NCBI RefSeq assembly: GCF_016917755.1
Contig: NZ_CP070326.1
Span: 5,890,001 to 5,954,000 of the forward strand
Direction of reading: 5' to 3'
DNA length: 64,000 bases
DNA from: Streptomyces noursei
GTDB lineage: Bacteria > Actinomycetota > Actinomycetes > Streptomycetales > Streptomycetaceae
In this document: positions 17,074-26,300 of the stretch, piece by piece
Position numbering within the stretch: position 1 is the stretch's first letter
Layout: each line of letters starts with the position of its first letter
Position numbers and translations under genes: made by a program
Notes under the pieces: generated by a model
Database searches by the model: none
The model's input: only the letters and a program-made list of their open reading frames with translations
What the model was told of the DNA's origin: nothing

Positions 17074-18249
17074 TCAGCGGCACAGGGCCGCGTCCACCAC
17101 GCTGTCCATGTGCTCCTTGGTCGTCCGGCCCGGCTGCGTGGTCACCGCGACGTCGGCGGCGCGGCCGTTCCCGGCGACGCCACCTCGGGTCTCGTATCCC
17201 GTCATGCTGCCGCCGTGGCCCCAGTAGACGCCGCCGCACGACAGCGGCCTGCTCACGAGGCCCAGGCCGTAGCGGGCACCGGCGGGGAAGGGGGAGGTGG
17301 CGGAGACGGTGGTGCGCATCTGGTCGAGCTGGGCCTTCGGCAGGAGGCGTCCGGACAGCAGCGCGCTGAAGAAGCGGTTGAGGTCGGAGTTCGTGGAGAT
17401 CATCTGGCCTGCCGCCCATGCCCAGGACGGGTCCCATTCCGTGGCGTCGACCAGGGGCGCGCCCGCCGACTCCTGGTAGTAGCCCTTGGGGTGGCGCTCC
17501 CGGATGGTCGCGTCGCCGGGGGCGGGGAAGTAGGTGTGGCGCAGGCCAATGCGTCGGACGACGCGCCGGTCGATCTGTTCGGCGACGGTGTGGCCGGTGA
17601 CCTTCTGGACGAGTAGGCCCGCCACGAGGTAGTTCGTGTTGTTGTACTCCCACTTCGCTCCGGGCGCGAAGTGGGCCTTGTGCTTCAGGGCGAGGTGCAG
17701 GAGTTCGCCGGGCTCGTAGAAGCGGATGTCGTCGCTGAGGTGGTCCACGTAGGTGGGAAGTCCGCTGGTGTGCTGGAGGAGTTGGCGGACGGTGATGCGG
17801 CGGCCGTCGATGCCGTCCCCGCGCAACAGGCCGGGCAGGTAGGTGTCGACGGAAGCGTCGAGTTCGACCTTGCCCTCGGCGACCAGTTGCAGCACGACCA
17901 CGGCCGTGAAGGTCTTGGTGTTGCTGCCGATGCGGACCTGACCGTCCCTGGGGACCTTCGCGCCCGTGGCCACGTCGCCGACGCCCGCGGTGTAGGTACG
18001 GGTGTGCCCGTGGCGGTCCTGGACGCTCGCCAGCGCAGCGGGCACACCGTCCTCACGTACCAGTTGGTTCAGGTGCCTCTGCACGGAGTGCGATGTGGAG
18101 GCCGGTGCCGCCGACGCCGCGGTCGACGCCGGAGCGCCCACCGCCATCGCGCCGACGGCCACCGCAGCCGCGGCTGTCACGGCCCTGCGCCGACCACCGC
18201 CCGACCGCCGTCCGGACCAACGGAACCTCTGTCCTGCCTGTGCACGCAC
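17074..18249 (-). CDS. secreted class C beta-lactamase-fold serine hydrolase (D-alanyl-D-alanine carboxypeptidase-like)
   Basis: 391-aa serine hydrolase with an Arg-rich N-region and signal peptide (core AVTAAAAVAVGAMAVGAP, cleavage near residue 47). The catalytic SxxK is S109-NT-K112 (RIGSNTKTF). The Tyr motif is Y202-N-N (EYNNTNY). The third motif is HGGS (WGHGGSMTG), in place of KTG. The family includes DD-carboxypeptidases (Streptomyces R61 type), esterases and D-aminopeptidases; exact substrate is not predictable. GTG 18249 is preceded by GGAGG. It is separated from the eCIS cluster by 143 bp. It may be genomic neighbourhood rather than part of the system, although a cell-wall enzyme next to a contractile apparatus is noteworthy. 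Confidence 0.88.
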   Translation of the reverse strand: MRAQAGQRFRWSGRRSGGGRRRAVTAAAAVAVGAMAVGAPASTAASAAPASTSHSVQRHLNQLVREDGVPAALASVQDRHGHTRTYTAGVGDVATGAKVPRDGQVRIGSNTKTFTAVVVLQLVAEGKVELDASVDTYLPGLLRGDGIDGRRITVRQLLQHTSGLPTYVDHLSDDIRFYEPGELLHLALKHKAHFAPGAKWEYNNTNYLVAGLLVQKVTGHTVAEQIDRRVVRRIGLRHTYFPAPGDATIRERHPKGYYQESAGAPLVDATEWDPSWAWAAGQMISTNSDLNRFFSALLSGRLLPKAQLDQMRTTVSATSPFPAGARYGLGLVSRPLSCGGVYWGHGGSMTGYETRGGVAGNGRAADVAVTTQPGRTTKEHMDSVVDAALCR

Positions 18250-18350
18250 GAGTCAACTCCTCCGGAAGCCCTGGGAACCAGCGGCATGTGCCGGGTCCCA
18301 GCATTTCCGGAGGCGACCGGTCGGGACGATCCTGCTGTCCGCCGGGCTCC

Positions 18351-18364
18351 GGGTAGGGCTACCC
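18351..18364. promoter_or_regulatory. short palindrome between the serine hydrolase and eCIS genes
   Basis: GGGTAG-GG-CTACCC, a 6-bp-arm inverted repeat about 100 bp upstream of the serine hydrolase start and 29 bp past the last eCIS stop codon. It could be an operator for the hydrolase gene or a weak transcript-end hairpin for the cluster. Confidence 0.25.
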
Positions 18365-18392
18365 CCAAGATCTGCCGGTCGCCCCGTACCCC

Positions 18393-19430
18393 TCAACCAG
18401 GCGATCGGGCCTGTGTGTTCGGTACACGGAGGCGGTCCCAGGTGACGCGGCCCGGGACGCCGTCCGCGTCCTTGCCGTGGAAGCCGAGTTTGCGTTGCCA
18501 GGAGGCGTACGACTTGCGGTGGGCCTCGTTCCACTCCGGGCCGGAGCCGTGCCGGTAGTGGTCGCAGCCCTCGGCGATCAGCCGTTCGCCCATCGCCGCG
18601 ATCACCGGGTCGCGGGCCCCGGGGTGGAAGAACCCGCCGCCGGGGAACGGCTCGTAGGGCGGGTGTTGCGGCATCGGCGGGACGGGTGGGGTGCGGCCGT
18701 CGTCGAGAGCGCCGCCGGTGCCACCGGCAGCTCCGACGTCACCGGCGCCGCTGCCGTTCGCCGCGATCGGCCCGGTGCCGGGCCCCGTCCCCTGGGCGCC
18801 CCGGGACGGGTCCACCGGGTCCACCGGGCCCTCCGGCGGTTCGGCGAGGCGGGACTTGATGCGGTCGCGCAGCGCGTCCATGGTGAAGCCGAACGGATCG
18901 ATCTTCCCCGGTTGCCATTCCTTGTGGCCGATCACCGAGCGCTCGCCCCACCCGTGCGCCCGGCAGATCGCCGCCGCGGCCTTCTCCACCGCCGACAACT
19001 GGGCTTCCGGCCAGGGGTCCTGGCCGTCACCGAGGTTGATGCACTCGAAGCCGTAGAAGTGCCGGTTGCCGTCGGTGTCGGCGAGCCGGTCCTCGGGGAG
19101 CTCGACCTCGTCGATCACCGCCTGGAGGACGTCGCGGTCGCCGAGGCCGGCGTGGTTGGCGCGGCCGTTGCCGACCAGATACACCTCGCCGGCCTTGTCG
19201 ATCACCCCGTGGCAGAGCGGCCCCGGCAGGTCCGGGCGCCCGTCGTAGCAGAGGTCCACCGAGGGCTCGGTGCCCTCGGTGGCGGTGTGGTGGACGACCA
19301 CCCCGTTCATCGGGCCCCAGTGGCCCTTGGTGTTCCGGTTGTGCCGGCGCCAGTCGCGGACCTCGTGGACGACCAGCCCCTCCGCGCGTAGCGCGGCCAG
19401 CAACTGGCTGCCGGTCAGCGGGGTGGCCAT
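18393..19430 (-). CDS. N-acetylmuramoyl-L-alanine amidase (Amidase_2) with C-terminal peptidoglycan-binding-like region
   Basis: 345 aa, no signal peptide. The N-terminal amidase_2/PGRP-like domain has zinc/catalytic residues in VVVHHTATEG (H47/H48) and VIGHKEWQPGKIDP (H169, K176, D178), as in T7-lysozyme-like amidases. A Pro/Gly linker (about 200-275) leads to a C-terminal segment (about 310-345, SYASWQRKLGF...DADGVPG) resembling the peptidoglycan-binding tail of streptomycete cell-wall amidases. Its start shares one base with the DUF6519 stop (TGATG), so it belongs to the eCIS operon. Without a signal peptide it may be carried by the particle, released by lysis, or used to free particles from the producing cell. 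Confidence 0.9.
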   Translation of the reverse strand: MATPLTGSQLLAALRAEGLVVHEVRDWRRHNRNTKGHWGPMNGVVVHHTATEGTEPSVDLCYDGRPDLPGPLCHGVIDKAGEVYLVGNGRANHAGLGDRDVLQAVIDEVELPEDRLADTDGNRHFYGFECINLGDGQDPWPEAQLSAVEKAAAAICRAHGWGERSVIGHKEWQPGKIDPFGFTMDALRDRIKSRLAEPPEGPVDPVDPSRGAQGTGPGTGPIAANGSGAGDVGAAGGTGGALDDGRTPPVPPMPQHPPYEPFPGGGFFHPGARDPVIAAMGERLIAEGCDHYRHGSGPEWNEAHRKSYASWQRKLGFHGKDADGVPGRVTWDRLRVPNTQARSPG

Positions 19431-21046
19431 CAGTCCGCCACCCCCTGCTCGTCCACCTGCGCCTCGGCCTCCGCGGTGGTCTGCGACCGGGGCTGCTGCG
19501 GGCCGCCCCGGCCCGCAGCGCCGGTCGACAGCGTGCCGACGCCGCCGGACCCCTGGGTCTGCGCGGCGGCGTCCGTCGCCTGGATGCCGGTCGCCAGCGG
19601 GCGGAACGCGAACCGCAGGTCGGGCACGGCCTGTTCGCCGTGCACCCAGGCCAGCGGCGCGTGGTGCACGACGATGCCGGAGGGGTGCTGGAGCAGCGGG
19701 CGGCGCGCCCGGTCGGTGGGCCACTCGACGCCGCCGGTGGCGGTGCGGGCCGGGATCAGCCAGAAGTCGCCGGTGCGGTAGCTGCCGCCGGCCTCGAAGT
19801 AGACCTCGACACCGTCCTCCAGCGGCAGCCAGCCGCCCTCCTCCACCGGGACCGCGCCGTGCCGCAGCCGCCCCGGGCGGTCGCCGCGGCGCACCGTCTT
19901 CCGGCTGGCCTCCTGGTGGTCCCAGCGGCGCAGGAACGGGTGCAGTTCGGGGCGGCGGCCCACGCCCGGCGCGGGCTCGTCGGAGAGCCGCACCCGGCGG
20001 CCGGGCAGATCGACCTCCACCACCCGCAGCAGCGGCGCCGCCTCGCCCCGGCTGGCGTACCCGGTGTCCACGAACTCGACCCAGTCGCCGACATGGAGGG
20101 AGAGCTTGTCGTCGTTGGCCAGGGAGGCCAACTGCACCCAGGTGCCGTCGAGTTCGTCGACGGGGAAGGTGGGCGAGCCGTTCTCCCGCGACCACTTGAA
20201 GGTGGCGTCCTTGGCGGTGCCGCCCTCGTGCACCTCGACCCGGTACAGCTGGTTCTCCGGGCCGCGGTAGCGGGCCTCGGGCGCGACCAGGCAGGGGTCG
20301 TCGTCGGCGTGGTCGGGGCGTTCGCTGCGGGCGGCCAGCCGGCAGCCGGGGGCGGCGGCCTGCCGCGCCCAGCGGTCGAACGCGGTGCGGATGTCGTCGG
20401 CCGGCGGGTTGTCGCCGTCCAGTCCCAGCTCGGACGCCGGCAGCGGCAGCACCTGCCAGACCACCTTGGCGCGGGCCGCGGTGTCCGGCAGTGCGGCGCC
20501 CAGCGCCACCTCGCGCAGTGCCGGGTCCTCGGCGGCGGTGACCAGCCGCTCCCACACCTTCAGATAGACCAGGTACGGGAATTGGGAGGGCAGGCGGTCG
20601 CCGGGGCGCTCCGGGTCGCGGTGGCCGTCCGGCTGGTCCCAGTACGTCCAGGTCTCGGACGCGGCGGGCGCGGAGGGGGTGTCGCCGTCCGCCGCCTCCT
20701 CCTCGTCCTCCCTGTCCTCCTTGGGGGCGGTGGCCGTCGGTACCGGTGTTCCCGGCCGCGGGCGGGTGGCGTCGCACAGGATCCCGTCGACGTAGTAGCG
20801 GCCGCCGCCGATGACGAGGTCGTCCAGCTCGTGCGGGCCGCCCCGGAGGTCGATCTTGAAGCCGGTGGCGCCGTGCGGCCCGCCGTGCGCGCCGATCAGG
20901 TCGGCCGCCAGGGTGCGGGCCTGGAACAGCTGGATGGCGGTCTGCTCGTTGGCGTCGGCGTCCAGCTGGACCCGGCCCTGCTGCGCCACCACCGCGGAGT
21001 AGTGGCGCTCCGGCCGGTGGGTGATGCGGGAGAGGTCAGCGTGCAT
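19430..21046 (-). CDS. DUF6519 domain protein of the eCIS cluster
   Basis: 538 aa. The N-terminus (about 10-35, HYSAVVAQQGRVQLDADANEQ) is the signature opening of DUF6519 proteins, which occur near contractile-tail clusters. It is predicted to be mostly beta and acidic, with no enzyme motif recognised, and ends in a Gln/Ala/Glu-rich tail. It is placed after tail protein I, where Afp-type clusters usually carry fibre or tip-decoration genes, so a particle-surface or target-recognition role is a positional inference. ATG 21046 has a G-rich ribosome site; the 99-bp gap upstream is the longest in this part of the cluster. It is translationally coupled to the amidase. Confidence 0.8.
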   Translation of the reverse strand: MHADLSRITHRPERHYSAVVAQQGRVQLDADANEQTAIQLFQARTLAADLIGAHGGPHGATGFKIDLRGGPHELDDLVIGGGRYYVDGILCDATRPRPGTPVPTATAPKEDREDEEEAADGDTPSAPAASETWTYWDQPDGHRDPERPGDRLPSQFPYLVYLKVWERLVTAAEDPALREVALGAALPDTAARAKVVWQVLPLPASELGLDGDNPPADDIRTAFDRWARQAAAPGCRLAARSERPDHADDDPCLVAPEARYRGPENQLYRVEVHEGGTAKDATFKWSRENGSPTFPVDELDGTWVQLASLANDDKLSLHVGDWVEFVDTGYASRGEAAPLLRVVEVDLPGRRVRLSDEPAPGVGRRPELHPFLRRWDHQEASRKTVRRGDRPGRLRHGAVPVEEGGWLPLEDGVEVYFEAGGSYRTGDFWLIPARTATGGVEWPTDRARRPLLQHPSGIVVHHAPLAWVHGEQAVPDLRFAFRPLATGIQATDAAAQTQGSGGVGTLSTGAAGRGGPQQPRSQTTAEAEAQVDEQGVAD

Positions 21047-21145
21047 GGAAGGGGTCCCCCTCGTACGGAAGCTCTGGCGGTCGGTGGTGGGCGGTGCGGC
21101 GGCGCAACGGGCGCTCGATTGGCGAGTGTTGGGACGGTCGGCGGC

Positions 21146-23359
21146 TCATGTGACGAACACGATCCCCGCGTCGGTGCCCGCCGGGGTGTACTCCGCGAGC
21201 CGGGCCCGCAGGCTGTCCGTGCGCTGCGGCAGATAGAGGTCGTGGTACGCGCCCAGTTCCGCGCCGTCCTCCGCGCCGCGGACGATCTCTCCCCCAGCCC
21301 CGGACGGGCCGGGGGCACCCCCACCGCAGTCCGCCGCCAACTGCCCGTACCACGGCGTGCCGTAGCGCTCGCTGCGCAGCTGTGGACGGACCCGGGCGGC
21401 TCCATCGGGGCCGACCAGGTCCGGCTGGCAGCGGTAGCGGCGCGGGGTCCGCGACCCGGGCGGGAGGTAGCTGAAGCGGACACAGCCCACGCCCCGCCGG
21501 GCCACCCGCACCCGCCCGGTGAACAGGCTGTTCTCGGCGAGCCGCACCGCGTGGACGTGCACCTCGCCGAGGACCGTGGTGCGGTGCGCGGACAACTCCG
21601 CGTGCGCGTGCCGGCAGTCCGGTGCCGACAGCGCCGCCCGGTCCGTGCCGGTGGCGTCCAGGATGCTGTCGCGCAGATGGATCGGGAGCGGGTCGGTGCC
21701 GACCTCGTCGCCGATCACCTCGATGGTGCCGAGGATCGTGCGGTCGATCTCCACGCAGGCCGTCGTGCGGTCCAGGACCAGGCTCGGCTCCTCGGGGGAG
21801 GCCGGGTGACACTCCGGTTCCAGCGACCAGCCCGGCACGAGCGTGCAGTGCCGCAGCACCAACGACCCCAGCGGGCCGGTGACGTTGAGGCCGCGGCCGG
21901 TGACCAGCAGCCCGTCCAGCACCATGCGGGGCCGCCGGCCGGGCGCGCACTCCGCGTCCACGGCACGGATGTTGAGCGCGTCCGGGCGGTTGCTGTACCA
22001 GTCCAGCAGCCGGATCACCGGGCGGGTGCCCTCGGCGGCGCGCAGCTCCAGCCGGTCGTCCGGCTCCAGGTCGAAGTCCAACTGCTCCTGGTAGGCGCCG
22101 CTGTGGGTGATCTCGATGATGCCGTCGGGGCCGCAGGCGCCGGAGCGCCGGTCGTGCTGCCAGGCCGCGTAGGCGTCCGTGATCCGGTGGAACGGCGCGC
22201 CGGGGCCGACGCGGTAGACGGCGGCGTCCGGCGGGGTCACCCTTTCCCTGGCGTACTCCCCGCCGCCCAGGTCGTCGCCGAAGCCGTAGTGGTAGTCCAC
22301 CCAGACGCCCTGCCGCGGCGCCGAGCGGGTGCCGAACGCCATCCGTCCCCGTTCCGGGTCGACGGCGACCTGCCCGCGCCTGGGCCGGTAGCGCCACTGG
22401 CCGAGGTCGGCGACGACGATGTCGGCGAGCGGGACCGGCCGGTCCTCGCCGTCCCGCCGGATGACGAAGCTCTTGCCCGGCCCGTAGTAGTCCGCGAGCC
22501 GGTCGTGCAGCTGGCGGCGGGTGATCAGCGCCGGGACGTTGTCGACCGTGGCGAGGTGGGTCGCCGACGGCTCCGGTTCCGGGCGGGTCACCAGCGGGGT
22601 GTCGTTGCCGAGGATCGAGAAGGTGTAGAGGTTGCGGGCCCGGTCCAGGCAGTACGCCGGCGCCCGGGTCACCGCGTACGGCTTCAGCCGCCAGACGAAC
22701 AGGCCGACGCCGGCCGGCGAGTACCCCCCTTGGGAGTGGCGGGAGGTGACCCGTCGCACGTCCACCGAGCGGGCGACGGTGCCGAACGGGCCGTCGGCCA
22801 GGTCCAGCGCCGCGCCGTCCCGGACGTCCACCAGCCGGCCGCGCCCGCGCCGTCGGGCGTCGGCCGCCTCGGTGGCCGAGCCGTAGAGCCGCACCGGCTG
22901 CTGGTGGGCGACCAGCCGGGAGAACTCCACCGCCCGCGCCGGCCAGCCGGCCACCTCCTCGGACAGCTCCTCCAGCAGCGCCAGGGTGCCCTTGCGCCGC
23001 CGGTTGCCGACGGTGGCGGCCACGTCGCGGCGCGGCGCCAGCGCCTCCGCCAGCCGCCGCCGTGAGGAGTCCGGAAGTCCGCCGTCCCGCAGTCCGGTGG
23101 CCAGCACCCGCTCGTAGCCGGGCAGCGGACGGTAGCCCACCAGGTCGCCGAGGTAGGGCAGTACCCATTCCGCCGCGGTCTCCACGAACCAGTCGTCGTA
23201 CTGCTGGGCGACGCCGTCCCGGACCCGGTCCACCTGCTCGGCGATCACCGCCAGCAGCGCCCGCAGGGGCTCGCCCCGCGCGGGGTCCTCGGAGTCGCGC
23301 AGCCGGTGCCACTGCGGGAGCAGCTCCGCGAGCCCGTCCGGCTCCCTGTTGGTGGTCAT
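21146..23359 (-). CDS. eCIS baseplate wedge protein, phage tail protein I-like (Afp12-like)
   Basis: 737 aa. The N-terminal ~135 residues match the phage P2 gpI/tail protein I pattern (IAEQVDRVRDGVAQQYDDWF, then VLPYLGDLVGYRP). This piece bridges baseplate and fibres. The long remainder is beta-rich, with segments reminiscent of a right-handed parallel beta-helix (repeated LVLRHCTLV / IEIDRTILGTI type rungs, about 490-640), which is unusual for a plain gpI and could carry surface or adhesin function. The start overlaps the upstream baseplate gene by ATGA. A palindromic repeat lies in frame at 21289-21323 (GGGAPGPSGAGGE). Confidence 0.82.
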   Translation of the reverse strand: MTTNREPDGLAELLPQWHRLRDSEDPARGEPLRALLAVIAEQVDRVRDGVAQQYDDWFVETAAEWVLPYLGDLVGYRPLPGYERVLATGLRDGGLPDSSRRRLAEALAPRRDVAATVGNRRRKGTLALLEELSEEVAGWPARAVEFSRLVAHQQPVRLYGSATEAADARRRGRGRLVDVRDGAALDLADGPFGTVARSVDVRRVTSRHSQGGYSPAGVGLFVWRLKPYAVTRAPAYCLDRARNLYTFSILGNDTPLVTRPEPEPSATHLATVDNVPALITRRQLHDRLADYYGPGKSFVIRRDGEDRPVPLADIVVADLGQWRYRPRRGQVAVDPERGRMAFGTRSAPRQGVWVDYHYGFGDDLGGGEYARERVTPPDAAVYRVGPGAPFHRITDAYAAWQHDRRSGACGPDGIIEITHSGAYQEQLDFDLEPDDRLELRAAEGTRPVIRLLDWYSNRPDALNIRAVDAECAPGRRPRMVLDGLLVTGRGLNVTGPLGSLVLRHCTLVPGWSLEPECHPASPEEPSLVLDRTTACVEIDRTILGTIEVIGDEVGTDPLPIHLRDSILDATGTDRAALSAPDCRHAHAELSAHRTTVLGEVHVHAVRLAENSLFTGRVRVARRGVGCVRFSYLPPGSRTPRRYRCQPDLVGPDGAARVRPQLRSERYGTPWYGQLAADCGGGAPGPSGAGGEIVRGAEDGAELGAYHDLYLPQRTDSLRARLAEYTPAGTDAGIVFVT
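21289..21323. repeat. palindromic GC repeat, in frame in the tail protein I gene
   Basis: ctcccccagccccgga / cgggccgggggcaccccca: C-run, short inverted repeat, G-run and C-run. It is the same general family as the copies at 24376, 28170 and 61683. Confidence 0.5.
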
Positions 23360-26300
23360 CGGATCTCCTCCGTCAGGATCAGCGTGTCCGCGACCCGCGG
23401 CGAGAACAGCGCGAGTTGGGCCGGCCGGATGCCGCGAAAGACGCAGACCGCGCGGCCCTTGGGCAGCGGGCGGGTGTCGGTGAGGTCGGGGTTGAGGCGC
23501 AGCAGTTCCGCCAGCGGGATGCCGTAGTGGGCGGCGACGGCGGTCAGGGTCTCCCCGCCGTCCGCGGTGACCTCGTGGATCCGCTCGTCGAAGCGGGCGA
23601 GCCGGGACGCCACCGAGGTGCGAGCGGGACCGGCCAACTCGCCGGTCAGTGCGGCCAGTTCGTCGGGAGTGACGGACGCCGGTACGCCGGTGAAGGCGTC
23701 CACGTCCACCCAGTCCACGCCGGGCACCGCCTGGGCGGCGGCCAGCACCTCCGACAGCTGCGCCGGCTGGCCGAGCTCCCGCCCGTCGTAGCCGAGGCGG
23801 GCCAGCAGCGCCTGCCGGACCCGCGGCTCGACCAGCGACCAGGCGTGGTCCGGCGCGACCTTGATCTTCGCCGCGCACAGCAGCAGCACCGGCTCGTGGA
23901 CGTCCACCCGCACCGGCAGCCGGCCGTCGCCGTACTCCGCCAGCGACGCGCGCAGCGCCCGCAGCACCTCCGCGTCCGGCGCGATGGGGATGTCGTCCAC
24001 GCCGGCCACCGTCACGTGCAGCACCTGCCGCCGGCCGTCGAACACCTCGCGGGCCGCGGCCCGGCCGATGCCCGCCCGGGAGCGCGCGAAGTCCTCGTGG
24101 TCCGCCAGGGACACCAGCCGGTCCAGGGCGGAGACCGCCAGCGGGATGGTGCGCCGGGTCAGCGCCGGACCGTCCGCGTCCGCGCCGCCGGTGGCCGGCT
24201 GCGGATTGGTGACGGCGGTGACGCCCAGCGGGCGGGTGACCGCCTGGGTGATCCGGTCCGCCGCGACATTGGCGGCCCGGCCGGTGCCGAAGCGGTAGCG
24301 CGCCCGCACGTTGTCGTGGCCGGTCGGCAGCCGGGCGCCGTGCACCCCGTCGCCGAAGGTCACCGTCGTCCGGCTGCCCCCGCTCTCGACCCCTCCCGAA
24401 CGGGAGGTGTCCCCACCGGTGGTCCCGGTGACGTACACCCGCTCGTCGGGGCCGCGGCCGGCCAGGCTGTCCACCGGGTGCCAGCGCAGCCCGTCCACCC
24501 GGATCTCCAGCTGCGGGACGGCCCCCAGGGGGTTGTCGGACGGCAACCAGGTCAGTGGCGACTGCCAGAGCGCGAAGGTCTGGTTGGCGCGCGCCGCGTC
24601 ACCGCTGCCGATCGCCTCGTCGCGGCTCTCGCCGTGCGAGGCCGGGACGACGTTGCCCTGCACCCGGACCGACTCCCGCCGGTAGCGGTGCGTCAGCTCG
24701 CGGGTCAGGGTCAGCGTGGTGTGCACCCGGTCCCCGGGCAGCGCCGGATCCAGGGTCTGTTCCACGCCCGCGATCACCGCCAGTTCGGTGCCCCGCACCC
24801 CGGTCACGCCGGGGATGTCGGTCCGCTCGCCGGAGACGATCAGAGCGCGGCCGGGACGCAACCCGTCGTACAGCTCGGCGAGTTCCAGCCGGTCGCCGTG
24901 GACGTCCTCGCCCACCGGGTCGTCGGCCTGCTGGAGGTCCTGGCCCGCGGCGTGCACGGTGGTGTCCCGGATCGCGTCCAGGGTGACGTCGTGCTCGTCC
25001 AGCCACGGGTCGGCCAGCGTGAGGACCGTGCCCCGGCCGGTGATCCCGTACTGGGTGTGCGTCGTGGTGCGCACCGCGGTGACCCGGGTGGTGACGAACG
25101 CCAGCTTCTTGTCGCCCGGGATGCCGTCCGGGCCGTCCGCGCCCTTGCGGGGCCGCTCGATCGCCACCCAGCTGCCGACCGTGATCCCGTCGTACACCGC
25201 GTCCAGTGCCAGTGCGTGCCGGTCGGCGGGCTCGGGGACCGTCGCGATCCCGATCTCCACGCCCGGCGGCTCCCCGCCGGCAGCCACCCGCACCCGCACC
25301 TCGTACCCGCCCTGCGTGACCTGCCGGTGCTCGCCGGGGGCCAGTTGCCAGGACTGCGAGGACCCGTTGTCCACCGAGACGTGGATCCGGCCGTCCTCGG
25401 CCGGCCGCGAGACGAACAACGTCCGTTCCGGCAGCCCGGACAGCAGCCGGGCGGTGACCCCCGGCTCCTGCGAGTCCACCGGGCGGCGGCCCAGCCAGCT
25501 CAGATCGTGGTCCTGGCCGGTACGGCTGTGCAGCTCGACCCGGCCCGGGCCGAGCGCGAAGCCGACCTCGGAGGCGGGCAGGTTCTCCGCCCGCTGATCC
25601 GAACTGCCGGTCTCGGCGTGCTGGAACTCGGCCCGCACCGGGACCTTCCCCGCGGTGTCGAACACCACCCGCACGGTGGTCAGCGCGGCGCCGGTCAGCG
25701 GCCAGTCCGCGGTCCTGATGACCCGGCCCCGGTCGTCCTGCACGGACTTCAGCGGCGCGGTCGCCCCGAACGGGGTGGCGGTGACCCGCATGGCCAGGAG
25801 GGCGCGCAGCAGGGGCTTCTCCGCGGCCCGCGCGAGGCGGCCGGTGGCGGTGGTCGGCGTGGCGGCCGGTGCGGTGGCCCGCCGCCACGCCGGGTAGAGG
25901 CCGTCGCCGATCCGCGGGTCCAGCGCGGACAGCAGCCGCGCGCCCAGGTCCGCGCCGGCGCCGAACGCCCGCCGGGGGTCGCCGGCGGCCTCCCGGGCGG
26001 CGGACGGCGGGCGGACGACCCGGGTGCGCAGTGCCGGCAGCACGGTGGCGAGGGCGGCGAGCGCGGTGGGCATCGAGGGAGCGGCGTCGGCCGCATCTCG
26101 GTCCGGGCCCGCGGCCGGGTCGGGGCCCGCGGCGGGGGCCGTCGTCCCCGGTGGTTGCGGTTGCGGCGGCTCCCCGGCCAACTGGCCGGCCCGTCGCGCC
26201 AGTTCGCCCACCACGGCCTGGAGCTCCTCGAACCACGCGACGACCTCCGGATAGCCGGCCGCCACCGCCTGCGCCTCCGCCAGCCGCTCGTGCGGCCCGG

